Source: an uncultured Actinomycetes bacterium (GTDB lineage: Bacteria > Actinomycetota > Rubrobacteria > Rubrobacterales > Rubrobacteraceae). Taken from it: 34,960 nucleotides of DNA. Position 1 is the first letter of the stretch; every line of letters begins with the position of its first letter. Below the pieces are notes generated by a model. The model was not told where the DNA came from. It was given only the letters and a program-made list of their open reading frames with translations, and did not search any database. This document shows, piece by piece, positions 1-8,902 of this stretch. The stretch spans positions 1 to 34,960 of the forward strand of contig CALMWA010000002.1 of assembly GCA_937873125.1 (NCBI GenBank). The letters are read 5' to 3'. Both the position numbers and the translations under genes were made by a program.

Positions 1-1
1 C

Positions 2-778
2 CAACGCCAGGCCGGCAAGCCGTGGGAGGGCGAGTTCGTTACCCGCCGCAAGGATGGCTCGACCTTCCCGGCCTACGTCACGGACTCTCTGATACACGAC
101 ACGCAGGGGAACGCGGTGGGGATTGTCGGCGTCTCCGCGGACATCACCGAGCGCAAGAGGTTGGAGGAGAGCCTGTACGAGATCCGGGAAGCCGAGCGGC
201 GCCGTATCGCACGCGACCTGCACGATGTGGTCCTGCAGGACCTGGCCGGCGCCCTGCAAGGTATGCAGGCGGCGCGCATAGAAGCTCGCACCTCCGGCTC
301 CGACATCGGGCTCGAACAAGAGATAGACGCCCTCCGAAGGGCGAGTAAGGGACTTCGCAACGCCATCTACAACCTACGTCTGGAGGGACGTCAGCCGTTC
401 ATCCGGGCCGTGGAGTCGCTAGTGGAACTGAATTGCCAGTTGACGCCGGAACGCGAGATAAGCCTCACGGTACAGGACAGCTTTCCCCAGGAGTTACCGG
501 AATTCATCAGTGTGGAGTTGCTGCGGATACTGCAGGAGGCGCTCGCCAACGCCCGCCGGCACTCTGCCGCCCGCCGCGTCGAGGTCATCTTGAGCATGGA
601 CGAGGATCTCCTGCAGGCCGAGGTCGTGGACGACGGTCGGGGCTTCGACCCACTCCGCGTCCGGATTGGGCTGGGCGTCTCCGGTATGCGGGAGCGTGCA
701 TCCATGCTCGGCGGAGAACTCGAGATCGAGAGCCATCTGGGCAGGAGCACTTCGGTGAAGGTAAGAGTTCGCGTCTGA
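2..778 (+). CDS. Sensor histidine kinase, 3' part (PAS/PAC end + HisKA_3 + HATPase_c); truncated by window start
   Basis: Frame 2 is open from the window edge (…GEFVTRRKDGSTFPAYVTDSLIHDTQGNAVGIVGVSADITERKRLEE = PAS/PAC end), then EAERRRIARDLHDVVLQDLAGAL (HisKA_3 H-box) and VVDDGRGFDP…GVSGMRERASMLGG (HATPase_c). Confidence 0.9.
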   Translation, partial: QRQAGKPWEGEFVTRRKDGSTFPAYVTDSLIHDTQGNAVGIVGVSADITERKRLEESLYEIREAERRRIARDLHDVVLQDLAGALQGMQAARIEARTSGSDIGLEQEIDALRRASKGLRNAIYNLRLEGRQPFIRAVESLVELNCQLTPEREISLTVQDSFPQELPEFISVELLRILQEALANARRHSAARRVEVILSMDEDLLQAEVVDDGRGFDPLRVRIGLGVSGMRERASMLGGELEIESHLGRSTSVKVRVRV

Positions 779-781
779 GCT

Positions 782-805
782 GAAGTCCCCCAGAGGGGGC
801 TCTTC
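782..805. terminator. Possible bidirectional terminator between convergent kinase and regulator genes
   Basis: GAAGTCCCCCAGAGGGGGCTCTTC: CCCCC-AGA-GGGGG stem with flanking GAAG/CTTC, in a 26-bp convergent gap. Confidence 0.45.
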
Positions 806-1524
806 TAGCGCGGCTCGAGGTCTTCGATATCCACAAGCCCTCTACGGATGGCGTAGATAACGGCCTGGGTGCGGTCGAAGATGTGGAGCTTCTTGTAGAT
901 GTTCGAGGCGTGGTTGCGGACGGTCTTCTCCGAGATGTCGAGGATCTGGGCGATCTCCTTGTTGCTCTTACCGTGGGCCAACGCCTTCACTACTTCCAGC
1001 TCACGCTCGGTCAGGTGGGGCGCTATGTCCGCGTTGTTCGACCGGATGCTTTCGAAAGTAGTTAGCATCTTGCGGGCGATATCCTGGGCCATGATGGTAT
1101 CCCCGGCGTAGACCGTGCGGATTGCGCGCGTCAGATCCTCGGGCGTACAATCCTTGAGTATGTAGCCCTGAGCCCCGGCCTTGATGCCCTGGAAGACGTG
1201 GGCGTCGTCGGTGTGTACCGTCAGGATCAAGACTCGCGTCCTCGGCAAGAGGTTTCGGATACCACGCGTCGCGCTCACCCCGTTCATCACCGGCATTGAG
1301 AGGTCCATCAACACCACGTCGGGCTCGACCTCGGCGCACAACGATACGCCGTCTTCTCCCGTATGCGCCTTCCCCACCACCTCCATGTCCGGCTGCGCGC
1401 CGATGATCCTGGCAAGCCCATCCGCGAAGAGCCGCTGGTCGTCCACGATCGCTACCCGTATAACACCATCAGCGTCCAGCTTCCGACCTCCCTCGCGAGT
1501 CTTCCCCGCCACCAGACCCGACAC
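805..1524 (-). CDS. NarL/FixJ-family response regulator (REC + LuxR HTH)
   Basis: VAIVDDQRLFADGL, DVVLMDLSMPVMNG, LTERELEVVKALAHGKSNKEIAQILDISEKTVRNHASNIYKKL. Confidence 0.93.
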   Translation of the reverse strand: MSGLVAGKTREGGRKLDADGVIRVAIVDDQRLFADGLARIIGAQPDMEVVGKAHTGEDGVSLCAEVEPDVVLMDLSMPVMNGVSATRGIRNLLPRTRVLILTVHTDDAHVFQGIKAGAQGYILKDCTPEDLTRAIRTVYAGDTIMAQDIARKMLTTFESIRSNNADIAPHLTERELEVVKALAHGKSNKEIAQILDISEKTVRNHASNIYKKLHIFDRTQAVIYAIRRGLVDIEDLEPR

Positions 1525-1693
1525 GAACAGGGCCGGCGTCCGGGGAGGGGGAATTCACGGGACGCCGACCTGTTGGACAATTCATGATGCTAGATATTCC
1601 CCATTCTGTCATCGGACTCTTATACCATTTTGTTCTGGTACATCTGACCTACAAAACGCCTCATTGCGATGTTTCGCGTACGTCCACACTACA

Positions 1694-3976
1694 CTAAAGC
1701 AATCCTCTCTTCTCCAGATCCTCCCTGAAACGCTCCCCCGTGCGTGAGCCTTTTTTGTAGAACACCGCCGGTTGCCCTATCGGAGCTTCGACCGCAACGT
1801 AGCCACCCGTCGTGCGAGATCCGTATTTGCGCCCCGTCCACAGATGCACCCAGCGGCCAGCGGGCAGGTAAAGTTCGACCGTTTCCTCACCGGGCTCCAG
1901 AACCGGCGCCACCATGAACTCCGCGCCCACCATGAATGGGTATTCGAGACCGTAGACTTCGGGATCGTTCGGGTAGTGCAGGAAGGGATGCCGGACGACG
2001 GGGAGGCCCGCCGCGGCGGCTTCCTCTACCAGTTGCTCTCTGTATGGTTTCCACGCCGCGTAGATTTTTGCGAAGCGGCTGAAATGCTTTAGGGTCTCCT
2101 CGTCGGAGTAGAACTGATGGTTGACTTCCGGGCGGTTGCCCTCGTGAGTTCGGAAGACCGCCGTGAAAGCGGCGAGCTCGGTCCAGCGCATGAGCAGCTC
2201 CTTCGAGCGGTGGTAGTTCTTTAGGGGGTTAGTGATCGCGGTGTACCCGCCGATGTCCGAGTGCTCCAGGCTGTAGCCGGAGAGCCCGCCGGAGAGCATC
2301 CCCGTCACGGCGCTCTTGATGCCGTCGTATTCATCCCAGCTCACGAGTTGATCCCCCAACCAGAACAGCGTGCTGTATTTGGGGCTGCGACTGTACCCGG
2401 AACGGTTAAAGAACACGATGTCGTCCCCTTTTCCCGCCTCCCGGATGGCCTCGCGGTTGACCTCCGCCCACTCTTCGGGATAGCGGTTATGGTAGCTCGC
2501 TGCGCTCTCGCCGGAGTACAAAACGGCGTCGTAAGGTAGCCCTTCGGCGAAGTCCGCCATCCACCCCGACGAACCTTCTTCGATCAGGTTTTGCTTTATG
2601 ATGGCCTTGATCCAGTCCCGAGCTTCAGGGTTCGTCAGGTCCACCATCGCGGCGGAGAAGCTGCTGATCTCGACCATGTAAGGCTCACCACGCCTGTTCT
2701 CGACCAGATAGCCCTTGCGCCTTGCCTCCTCGAACAGGTCGCGGCGATGGTTGGGTTTGTCGGCGACGGCGGCCAAAAACGGACTGACGTAGGTCATTAC
2801 CCGAACATCGTCTCGTCGCAGGTCCGATACCAGCTTCTGCCAGCCGGGGTAATGGTCCCTGTCGAGCTCCCAGTTCCACCAGAGCTGAGTACCGAAGCTG
2901 GTCGTCCTCTGTCCCACCCAGTCCTGAAGCCAGAGGGCGGCGACGGGCGTGTCGAGGGCTTTCAACTCTTCGTACCTCTTGCGCGTAGTTTCGGTGCCGC
3001 CCTGCAAGCCGATAACGGCACCGGAGAGGATCCAACCCGGCAAAGGACGCATCCTGCCGGAGTATTCGGTGTACTCTTCGACCAACGCGGCCGGCGTCCC
3101 GCCGGAGAGGATCTGGCCCGTCATCTTCGACGAGAAGACCTCCACCTGCACCCGGTCTTCGTCGCGCAGGTCGAAGACGGAGTACTCGTAGTTCTCCAGG
3201 AACAGGGAGCGCATCTCGCTCGTCATGTAGTGTGGCACGCTCGCGTAGCTTGTGTAAGGGTTGCCGCCCGCGCCGGCCTGCCAGTCGGCGCCGAGCGTGA
3301 TCGGCTGCGCCCCCCGGCCTATCCCCTGCTCCTGCACGAAGATCGGCACCCTCCTACCCTTCATATCCAGGTACGTGTACTGGACCCCGAATCCGAAGAA
3401 GCGCTCCTCGGGAGAGGAGGCGTAGGTAAGGAAGACCCGGTCATACGAAGGCTCCTCGATGCCCACCTCGAAGCGCAGCCGGCCATCGCTCACGGGCGTG
3501 AAGACAAGCTCATAGCCCACTCCGTCGCCCGTTCCATCCACGAGGCGACCCTCGATCACCAGCGCGTTGCCCTCCTTCTCCACCGAGTCTATCGTCTGGT
3601 CTGGACGCAGACCCTCCACCTCATCCTCGATATGGAAGTGCGCCCTCGACTGGCTGACCGACTCCTCACCCCTGGCTGCCGAGACGAAGCTCTCGCCGGG
3701 GACGCTCCGCCACAACACGCGGTCTGGCCGGGAGCTGTGCGCGATGCTCAACTCCGCGCCGGAAGACTCTCTACTGTCTCCTTTCAGATCCACCGTGAAC
3801 TGGCCGACCCTGTAAGATCCCGGCGCATCCTCCGATACCCTGACCAGGGAACCGGAGACGGGAGCTGGCTCTCTCCAAACCAAATAAGCGGCAGTGAATG
3901 ACACCACGACGATCAGAGTCCCGAGCGCCACGATCTTCAGCGCGCCCTCTCTACCTACCCCTAAGGTCCGTCTCAC
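1694..3976 (-). CDS. GH31 glycoside hydrolase, sulfoquinovosidase (YihQ)-like branch, with N-terminal membrane anchor/signal
   Basis: VIGLQGGTE…[24 protein letters not shown]…[14 protein letters not shown] (nucleophile region) …[15 protein letters not shown] (acid/base region) …HSDIGGYTA…[24 protein letters not shown] closely follow E. coli YihQ as I remember it. Hydrophobic segment [23 protein letters not shown] at the N terminus. Confidence 0.85.
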   Translation of the reverse strand: MRRTLGVGREGALKIVALGTLIVVVSFTAAYLVWREPAPVSGSLVRVSEDAPGSYRVGQFTVDLKGDSRESSGAELSIAHSSRPDRVLWRSVPGESFVSAARGEESVSQSRAHFHIEDEVEGLRPDQTIDSVEKEGNALVIEGRLVDGTGDGVGYELVFTPVSDGRLRFEVGIEEPSYDRVFLTYASSPEERFFGFGVQYTYLDMKGRRVPIFVQEQGIGRGAQPITLGADWQAGAGGNPYTSYASVPHYMTSEMRSLFLENYEYSVFDLRDEDRVQVEVFSSKMTGQILSGGTPAALVEEYTEYSGRMRPLPGWILSGAVIGLQGGTETTRKRYEELKALDTPVAALWLQDWVGQRTTSFGTQLWWNWELDRDHYPGWQKLVSDLRRDDVRVMTYVSPFLAAVADKPNHRRDLFEEARRKGYLVENRRGEPYMVEISSFSAAMVDLTNPEARDWIKAIIKQNLIEEGSSGWMADFAEGLPYDAVLYSGESAASYHNRYPEEWAEVNREAIREAGKGDDIVFFNRSGYSRSPKYSTLFWLGDQLVSWDEYDGIKSAVTGMLSGGLSGYSLEHSDIGGYTAITNPLKNYHRSKELLMRWTELAAFTAVFRTHEGNRPEVNHQFYSDEETLKHFSRFAKIYAAWKPYREQLVEEAAAAGLPVVRHPFLHYPNDPEVYGLEYPFMVGAEFMVAPVLEPGEETVELYLPAGRWVHLWTGRKYGSRTTGGYVAVEAPIGQPAVFYKKGSRTGERFREDLEKRGLL

Positions 3977-4067
3977 AAGAAACTGCCTCTAACGAAGTCC
4001 CCTTGCCCTGTTACGCATACCGCATGATAGCGGTCCCGGGTATGGTCGGGAAAATATTCAGATCGTC

Positions 4068-4874
4068 CTACGAGTTCTGGGAGCCGCCCTGCTCTTCGAT
4101 AAAGTCCTCGATCATGGTCCGGGCTATGCTGAATTCGGGTGGGAGCATTGGCAGGTCGTCCAGGGTGTACCATCCGGCGTCTTCGATCTCCGCCGGATCC
4201 ACCCGCAGGTCGCCCCCCGCGTAGTCGGCCGTGTAGCCGATCATGAGCGAGTTCGGGAACGGCCACGGCTGGCTGCCGAAGTACCGGATGTTCTCTATCT
4301 CGATGCCGGTCTCCTCCCGCACCTCACGCCTCATCGCCTCCTCTATCGACTCGCCCGGCTCAACGAAGCCCGCAAGGACGCTGTACAGTCCCGGCGGAAA
4401 GCCCGGCGAGCGGGCGAGGAGGATGCGGTCTCCGTCCTGGACCCGGACGATGATCGCCGGGCTGAGGCGCGGATAGTAGAAGATGCCGCACCGCGGGCAC
4501 CGCTTCGCCATCTCGCCTTTTACCGCCTCCGTCTCCGTTCCATCCCGCCCGCAGAACCGATGCGTAACGTGCCAGCCGACGATCTGCTTCGCCCTCCCGG
4601 CCATCCTGAAGAACGTTCCGCCAATGCCGGTGAAGAACATGCTCCGCAAGTCCCGGAAAGCCATACCCTCCGGCGGCTCGCCGTCCGGGTCTACCTCTAC
4701 TGCCCAACAGCGTGTCCCGTCCAGCAAGCCGATCTCCCACCGGAAAGACGTCTGGAGCCCCAACTCCTCGAACGTCTCCGAACGCGGGACGCGAACTTCG
4801 TCGCCGTCGAGCACGAGCAACTCCTCGTCCCGGAAAGCGAACCAGAGCGACGGTCCGGCGAAACGTTCAGGCAC
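4068..4874 (-). CDS. nudC: NADH pyrophosphatase / NUDIX hydrolase (NudC-like)
   Basis: Nudix box GFVEPGESIEEAMRREVREETGIE followed by the NudC hallmark SQPWPFPNSLMIGY; partial zinc ribbon FCGRDG…RCPRCGIFYYPR. Confidence 0.9.
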   Translation of the reverse strand: MPERFAGPSLWFAFRDEELLVLDGDEVRVPRSETFEELGLQTSFRWEIGLLDGTRCWAVEVDPDGEPPEGMAFRDLRSMFFTGIGGTFFRMAGRAKQIVGWHVTHRFCGRDGTETEAVKGEMAKRCPRCGIFYYPRLSPAIIVRVQDGDRILLARSPGFPPGLYSVLAGFVEPGESIEEAMRREVREETGIEIENIRYFGSQPWPFPNSLMIGYTADYAGGDLRVDPAEIEDAGWYTLDDLPMLPPEFSIARTMIEDFIEEQGGSQNS

Positions 4875-7737
4875 GGGTTTCGAGGCGGTCGGCCAGATAC
4901 TCCGCCGGATGCAGGGCGCGGCGTTCGGTGCCGTTCAGGATCTGCTCGCGGCAACTCGTCCCCGGCGCGACAACGACGCGCTCTCCGGCCTCCCGCACCG
5001 CCGGGAACAGCCGCCGCTCCCCCATCTTCATCGAGACTTCGTAGTGGCCTTTCTCGTAGCCGAAGAGTCCCGCCATCCCGCAGCACCCCGAGTCGACAAC
5101 CTCTACGTCGGCGGCGAGCCCGAGCGCCCGCTCCGTCGGCCCCGTCCCGACGAGCGCCTTCTGGTGGCAATGCCCGTGCAGCAGCACCGGCGGGCCTTTC
5201 TGCAGCGGCACCTCCGCGCCGTCATCGACCAACTCCAGCAGGGCCTCCTCGAAGAGCCGGGTCGCCTCGGCAAGCTTCTCCACGCGCTCGTCGCCCGGCA
5301 GAAGCTTGCGGTAATCGTCGCGCATGGTGAGGATGCAGCTCGGTTCCAGGCCGACGAGCGGTATGCCCCACTCCAGCATCGGGGACAGGATCTCCAGGTT
5401 GCGCCGGGCGTTCTCGCGGGCCTCGTCTATTAGTCCCTCGGAGAGCATGGGCCGGCCGCAGCAGACGACTTCGGGGAGATGCACCCGCACTCCGGCGGCG
5501 GCGAAGAGCCGGACGGCTCCCTCTCCGATCTCCGGACGCTGGTACTCATTCCAGGTGTCGTTGAAGAGCGCGACCTCGACGGGCCCGTCTCCCTGCGGCA
5601 GCTCCGGGAAGCGCCGCGAGAACGGCCTGTCCGTAACCTTCGGCAGCTCGCGGCGGGGATCTATGCCAAAGAGCCCCGCCATCCGGCGGGAGAACTTCGC
5701 CCCAGCGACCCCGTTGTAGAGAGCCGGGAAGCGGGAAGCGAGCGCGAGTTGCTGCCGGATGTTGCCGGCGGCCTTCTGGCGCAGGGAGAAGCCGTGCTTC
5801 TTGCCTGTCTGGTAGAGGACCTCGGTCTTCATGCTCGCCACGTCCACCCGCGAGGGACACTCGGTCTTGCAAGCCTTGCACCCGACGCACAGGTCCATAA
5901 TTTCCTTCATGCGTTTGCCGGTCAACTCCTCCGGTGGCAGAGTCCCTTCGATAACGGAGCGGAGCATGTTGGCGCGGGCCCGCGTGGTGTCCTGCTCATC
6001 CAGGGTAACCATGTAGGAGGGGCACATCGTGCCGCCGGTCTTCTTGCGGCAGAAACCCGAGCCGTTGCACAGCTCCACGGCCTTCGCAAAACCGCCCTGG
6101 TTCGAGAAATCCAGGTTCGTCTTGATGGGCAGCCGCTGGCGGCCGGGTCCGATACGGAGTTGCGTATCCATCGGTTTCGGGTCCAGGATCACGCCGGGGT
6201 TCAGCATCCCCTGCGGGTCGAAGAGTCGCTTGACCTCGGCGAAGGCGCGCATGATCTCCGGCCCGTACATCTTCTCCAGGTACTCCGAGCGCGCCAGCCC
6301 GTCGCCGTGCTCCCCCGAGACGGACCCACCGCACTCCACCACCAGATCCGCGACCTCGTCCGCGATGCGCCGCATCCGCGCCACACCCTCCGGGTCGCTC
6401 GTATCCAGCGCCGGCCGGACGTGCAGCGTCCCGACGCTCGCGTGGCCGTAGAAGCACGCCCAGGTATCGTTGTCGGCCACGATCTCCTCGAACCGCCGCA
6501 CGAACTCCTCCAGCCGCTCCGGCGGCACCGCCGCGTCCTCCACGAACGCGACCGGTTTCTCCTCTTCCGTGGTGCCGAGCAAGAGCGGCAGCGTGGACTT
6601 CCTCAGCTTCACCGTCTGCGCCATCTCGAACGCGGAGCGCAACGGAACCGCCACGCCAGCCCCGACCTTCTCGGCGAGGTCGTCGAGCTTGTCGAAACGT
6701 TCGTCCAACTCACTTTCGGCGCCGCTCCACTCCACGAGCAGCAGGGCCTTCGGATCGCCCTGCACGAAACGGGTCGAGTCCCGGTAAGCGGGGTTCGAGC
6801 GGGCGCGGTTTATCGCCACGTCGTCTAGAAGTTCGACGCCGGAGGGATCTTCCTTCAGCAGTTCGACGGTGGCGCGGGCGGCGGCGGTCAGGGATTCGAA
6901 CTGGAAAGAGGCGAGGGCACGGGCTTCGGGGAGTTCCTGGAGCAGGAACTCGGCGCGGGTGACGACGGCCAGGGTCCCTTCGGAGCCGCAGACGAGGCGG
7001 GTGAGGTCTACGGTTCTGGGATCTATGAGGGCGTCGAGGCCGTAGCCGGAGACGCGCCGGATCATGCGCGGGAAGCGCCGCTTTATCTCGCGCTCGTATC
7101 GCTCCCCTATCTCCATCGCGCCCCGCAACAGCCGCGCCTCGGCGTCGTCTCCACCGGCGCGCCTCTCCGCTTCGGCGCGCGGCAGCGGGCGGAGTTTCAC
7201 CGACTCCCCGGAGGCCAGGACGCAGCGGAGGCCCAGGATCTGATCCGCCGTCGTCCCGAACACCAGGCTCCGCATCCCGGCCGAGTTGTTCCCGACCATC
7301 CCGCCCAAAGTAGCCACGTCCGAGGTGGAGGTGTCCGCCCCAAAGACCAGACCGTGCGGCTCGACCATCGCGTTCAACTCGCCCTGCACGAGCCCCGGCT
7401 CGACCACGCAGCTTCGTCCTTCGAGGTCTATCCGCACGACGCCGTTCATCTCCGATACGTCCAGCGTGAGACCCGGCGCGGTCGCCTGCCCCGCGAGGCT
7501 CGTCCCGGTGCCGCGCGGCGTGATGGAGAGCCCAGCGACGCGCGCCGCAGCGAGCGCCAGCTTCACGTCCTCCTCGGAGCGGGCCACGACGACACCGACC
7601 GGCTTTCTCAGGTAGATGGAGGCGTCCGTGGACCAAAGGGCGCGGGAAGCTTCGTCGGTGCGGAGGTAGCCATCCAGCTTGCCGTCCAGAGCATCGTGCA
7701 GTATCCGTGCCTGGGCTCCCGAGCGTTCGCTTATCAC
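4867..7737 (-). CDS. FAD-binding / Fe-S oxidoreductase (GlcD-type FAD domain + 4Fe-4S + CCG domains), YdiJ/D-2-hydroxyglutarate dehydrogenase-like
   Basis: N-terminal FAD_binding_4 signature (RSEEDVKLALAAARVAGLSITPRGTGTSLAGQA…GNNSAGMRSLVFGTT), Fe-S motifs LCNGSGFCRKKTGGTMCPSY and CVGCKACKTECPSRVD, C-terminal CCG motifs (CCGRPMLSEG, CCGMAGLFGYEKGHYEVSMKMGE). Stop overlaps the nudC start by 8 bp. Confidence 0.88.
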   Translation of the reverse strand: MISERSGAQARILHDALDGKLDGYLRTDEASRALWSTDASIYLRKPVGVVVARSEEDVKLALAAARVAGLSITPRGTGTSLAGQATAPGLTLDVSEMNGVVRIDLEGRSCVVEPGLVQGELNAMVEPHGLVFGADTSTSDVATLGGMVGNNSAGMRSLVFGTTADQILGLRCVLASGESVKLRPLPRAEAERRAGGDDAEARLLRGAMEIGERYEREIKRRFPRMIRRVSGYGLDALIDPRTVDLTRLVCGSEGTLAVVTRAEFLLQELPEARALASFQFESLTAAARATVELLKEDPSGVELLDDVAINRARSNPAYRDSTRFVQGDPKALLLVEWSGAESELDERFDKLDDLAEKVGAGVAVPLRSAFEMAQTVKLRKSTLPLLLGTTEEEKPVAFVEDAAVPPERLEEFVRRFEEIVADNDTWACFYGHASVGTLHVRPALDTSDPEGVARMRRIADEVADLVVECGGSVSGEHGDGLARSEYLEKMYGPEIMRAFAEVKRLFDPQGMLNPGVILDPKPMDTQLRIGPGRQRLPIKTNLDFSNQGGFAKAVELCNGSGFCRKKTGGTMCPSYMVTLDEQDTTRARANMLRSVIEGTLPPEELTGKRMKEIMDLCVGCKACKTECPSRVDVASMKTEVLYQTGKKHGFSLRQKAAGNIRQQLALASRFPALYNGVAGAKFSRRMAGLFGIDPRRELPKVTDRPFSRRFPELPQGDGPVEVALFNDTWNEYQRPEIGEGAVRLFAAAGVRVHLPEVVCCGRPMLSEGLIDEARENARRNLEILSPMLEWGIPLVGLEPSCILTMRDDYRKLLPGDERVEKLAEATRLFEEALLELVDDGAEVPLQKGPPVLLHGHCHQKALVGTGPTERALGLAADVEVVDSGCCGMAGLFGYEKGHYEVSMKMGERRLFPAVREAGERVVVAPGTSCREQILNGTERRALHPAEYLADRLETRA

Positions 7738-7809
7738 GATCCAAACCTCACCGATACCGCCCCTTTCCGTTCGGACTTGGGACAGTTTATACGGTTTCGG
7801 CGGGTCTTA

Positions 7810-8709
7810 TTAGGAGCAGATCTCCAACGGCTCCTCTCCGATGGACGCGACTTTCTCGTCCTCCCTCAGCGTGTTGCCGTAGAATTCGCGCCACCGTTCG
7901 GGGGCGGCAGGATCTATCGTTCCGAAGCTCATCTCATCTAGGCTACGGGAGACGCGCAATCCATCCGGGCCGTAGAGATGTCCGGGGGTGCCGAAGCGGG
8001 CCTCGGGGTAGGCGCCGATCTGGTTGGCGCTGGCGACGTAGACGCCGGAATCGAGCGCCCGTGCCGCGCAGGAAATGTCGTACTGCGGCCCCCACGGTTC
8101 GCGCCACGCGGCGGGGGCCAGGATGAGATCCGCCCCTCCCAGGGCCGCCTCACGCGCGGTCTCCGGGAAACCGAGGTCCCAGCACACCACGAGCGCGACC
8201 CGCATCTCCCCCGCCTCTACCACCGGCAACTTCGTCCCGGCCTCGAAGACGTAGTGTTCCGGCGTCGTACCGACCAGGTTGCGCTTGCGGTAGGTCGCCA
8301 GCACACCCTCCGGTCCCACCAGGTTCGCGCTGTCATACACACCGGCCACGGTCCCCGCAACCATCTCCGGGAAACCGTAGGCTATGTAGACGACGAGTTC
8401 CCGCGCCAGCGCGGCGAAGAACCGGGCGCTCTCGCCCGTATCCGCATCCTCGGCGAATCGATGCACGGATTCGAGATCCGAGTACCCGCAGGTTACGAGC
8501 TCGGGCAGGACCACCCACCGCAGTTCGGGCTCCTCGCGCCGGGCCGCCCGGATAGTTTCTTCCGCCAACAGGAGGTTTCCACGAACGTCCCCCGGCTCGG
8601 GAGAGAGGTTCAGACAGGCGATAGACGAGATACCGGGTTCCGCTGCGCCGCCGCGTTCGCCATTCGAGCGTTCGCTGTTCGAGAAATCGCCCCTGATGAT
8701 CAGCGCCAC
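7810..8709 (-). CDS. Carbon-nitrogen hydrolase (nitrilase superfamily amidohydrolase)
   Basis: E-K-C triad contexts: VVLPELVTCGYS, TYRKRNLVG, VALVVCWDLGFPE. Confidence 0.88.
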   Translation of the reverse strand: MALIIRGDFSNSERSNGERGGAAEPGISSIACLNLSPEPGDVRGNLLLAEETIRAARREEPELRWVVLPELVTCGYSDLESVHRFAEDADTGESARFFAALARELVVYIAYGFPEMVAGTVAGVYDSANLVGPEGVLATYRKRNLVGTTPEHYVFEAGTKLPVVEAGEMRVALVVCWDLGFPETAREAALGGADLILAPAAWREPWGPQYDISCAARALDSGVYVASANQIGAYPEARFGTPGHLYGPDGLRVSRSLDEMSFGTIDPAAPERWREFYGNTLREDEKVASIGEEPLEICS

Positions 8710-8902
8710 GAACCGCCCCCTCTCCGAGTGAAACCGCCTGCGCCATCATAGCCGTCCGGAATTCCGCCCAGCATCAGACAAATGGCGAAGAATTTCGGCC
8801 CCGCGGACATAATCCGCTGTACCGTGGGATCATCGACTTTCCCCAACCGCACGGGTAACATGGTTCCCGACCTGTCGCGACCCCAAGGAGCGGAGCACTA
8901 AA

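Noticed and set aside
1525-1693. AT-richer gap searched for an sRNA or riboswitch
   Set aside because: Only an ordinary promoter-like TATAAG on the minus strand; no convincing structured RNA.
2591-3901. 436-aa plus-strand ORF opposite the GH31 gene
   Set aside because: Antisense mirror of a clear GH31 coding sequence; no family signature.
5479-6828. 449-aa plus-strand ORF opposite the FAD/Fe-S dehydrogenase
   Set aside because: Antisense artefact of high GC; the minus-strand gene has multiple intact motifs.
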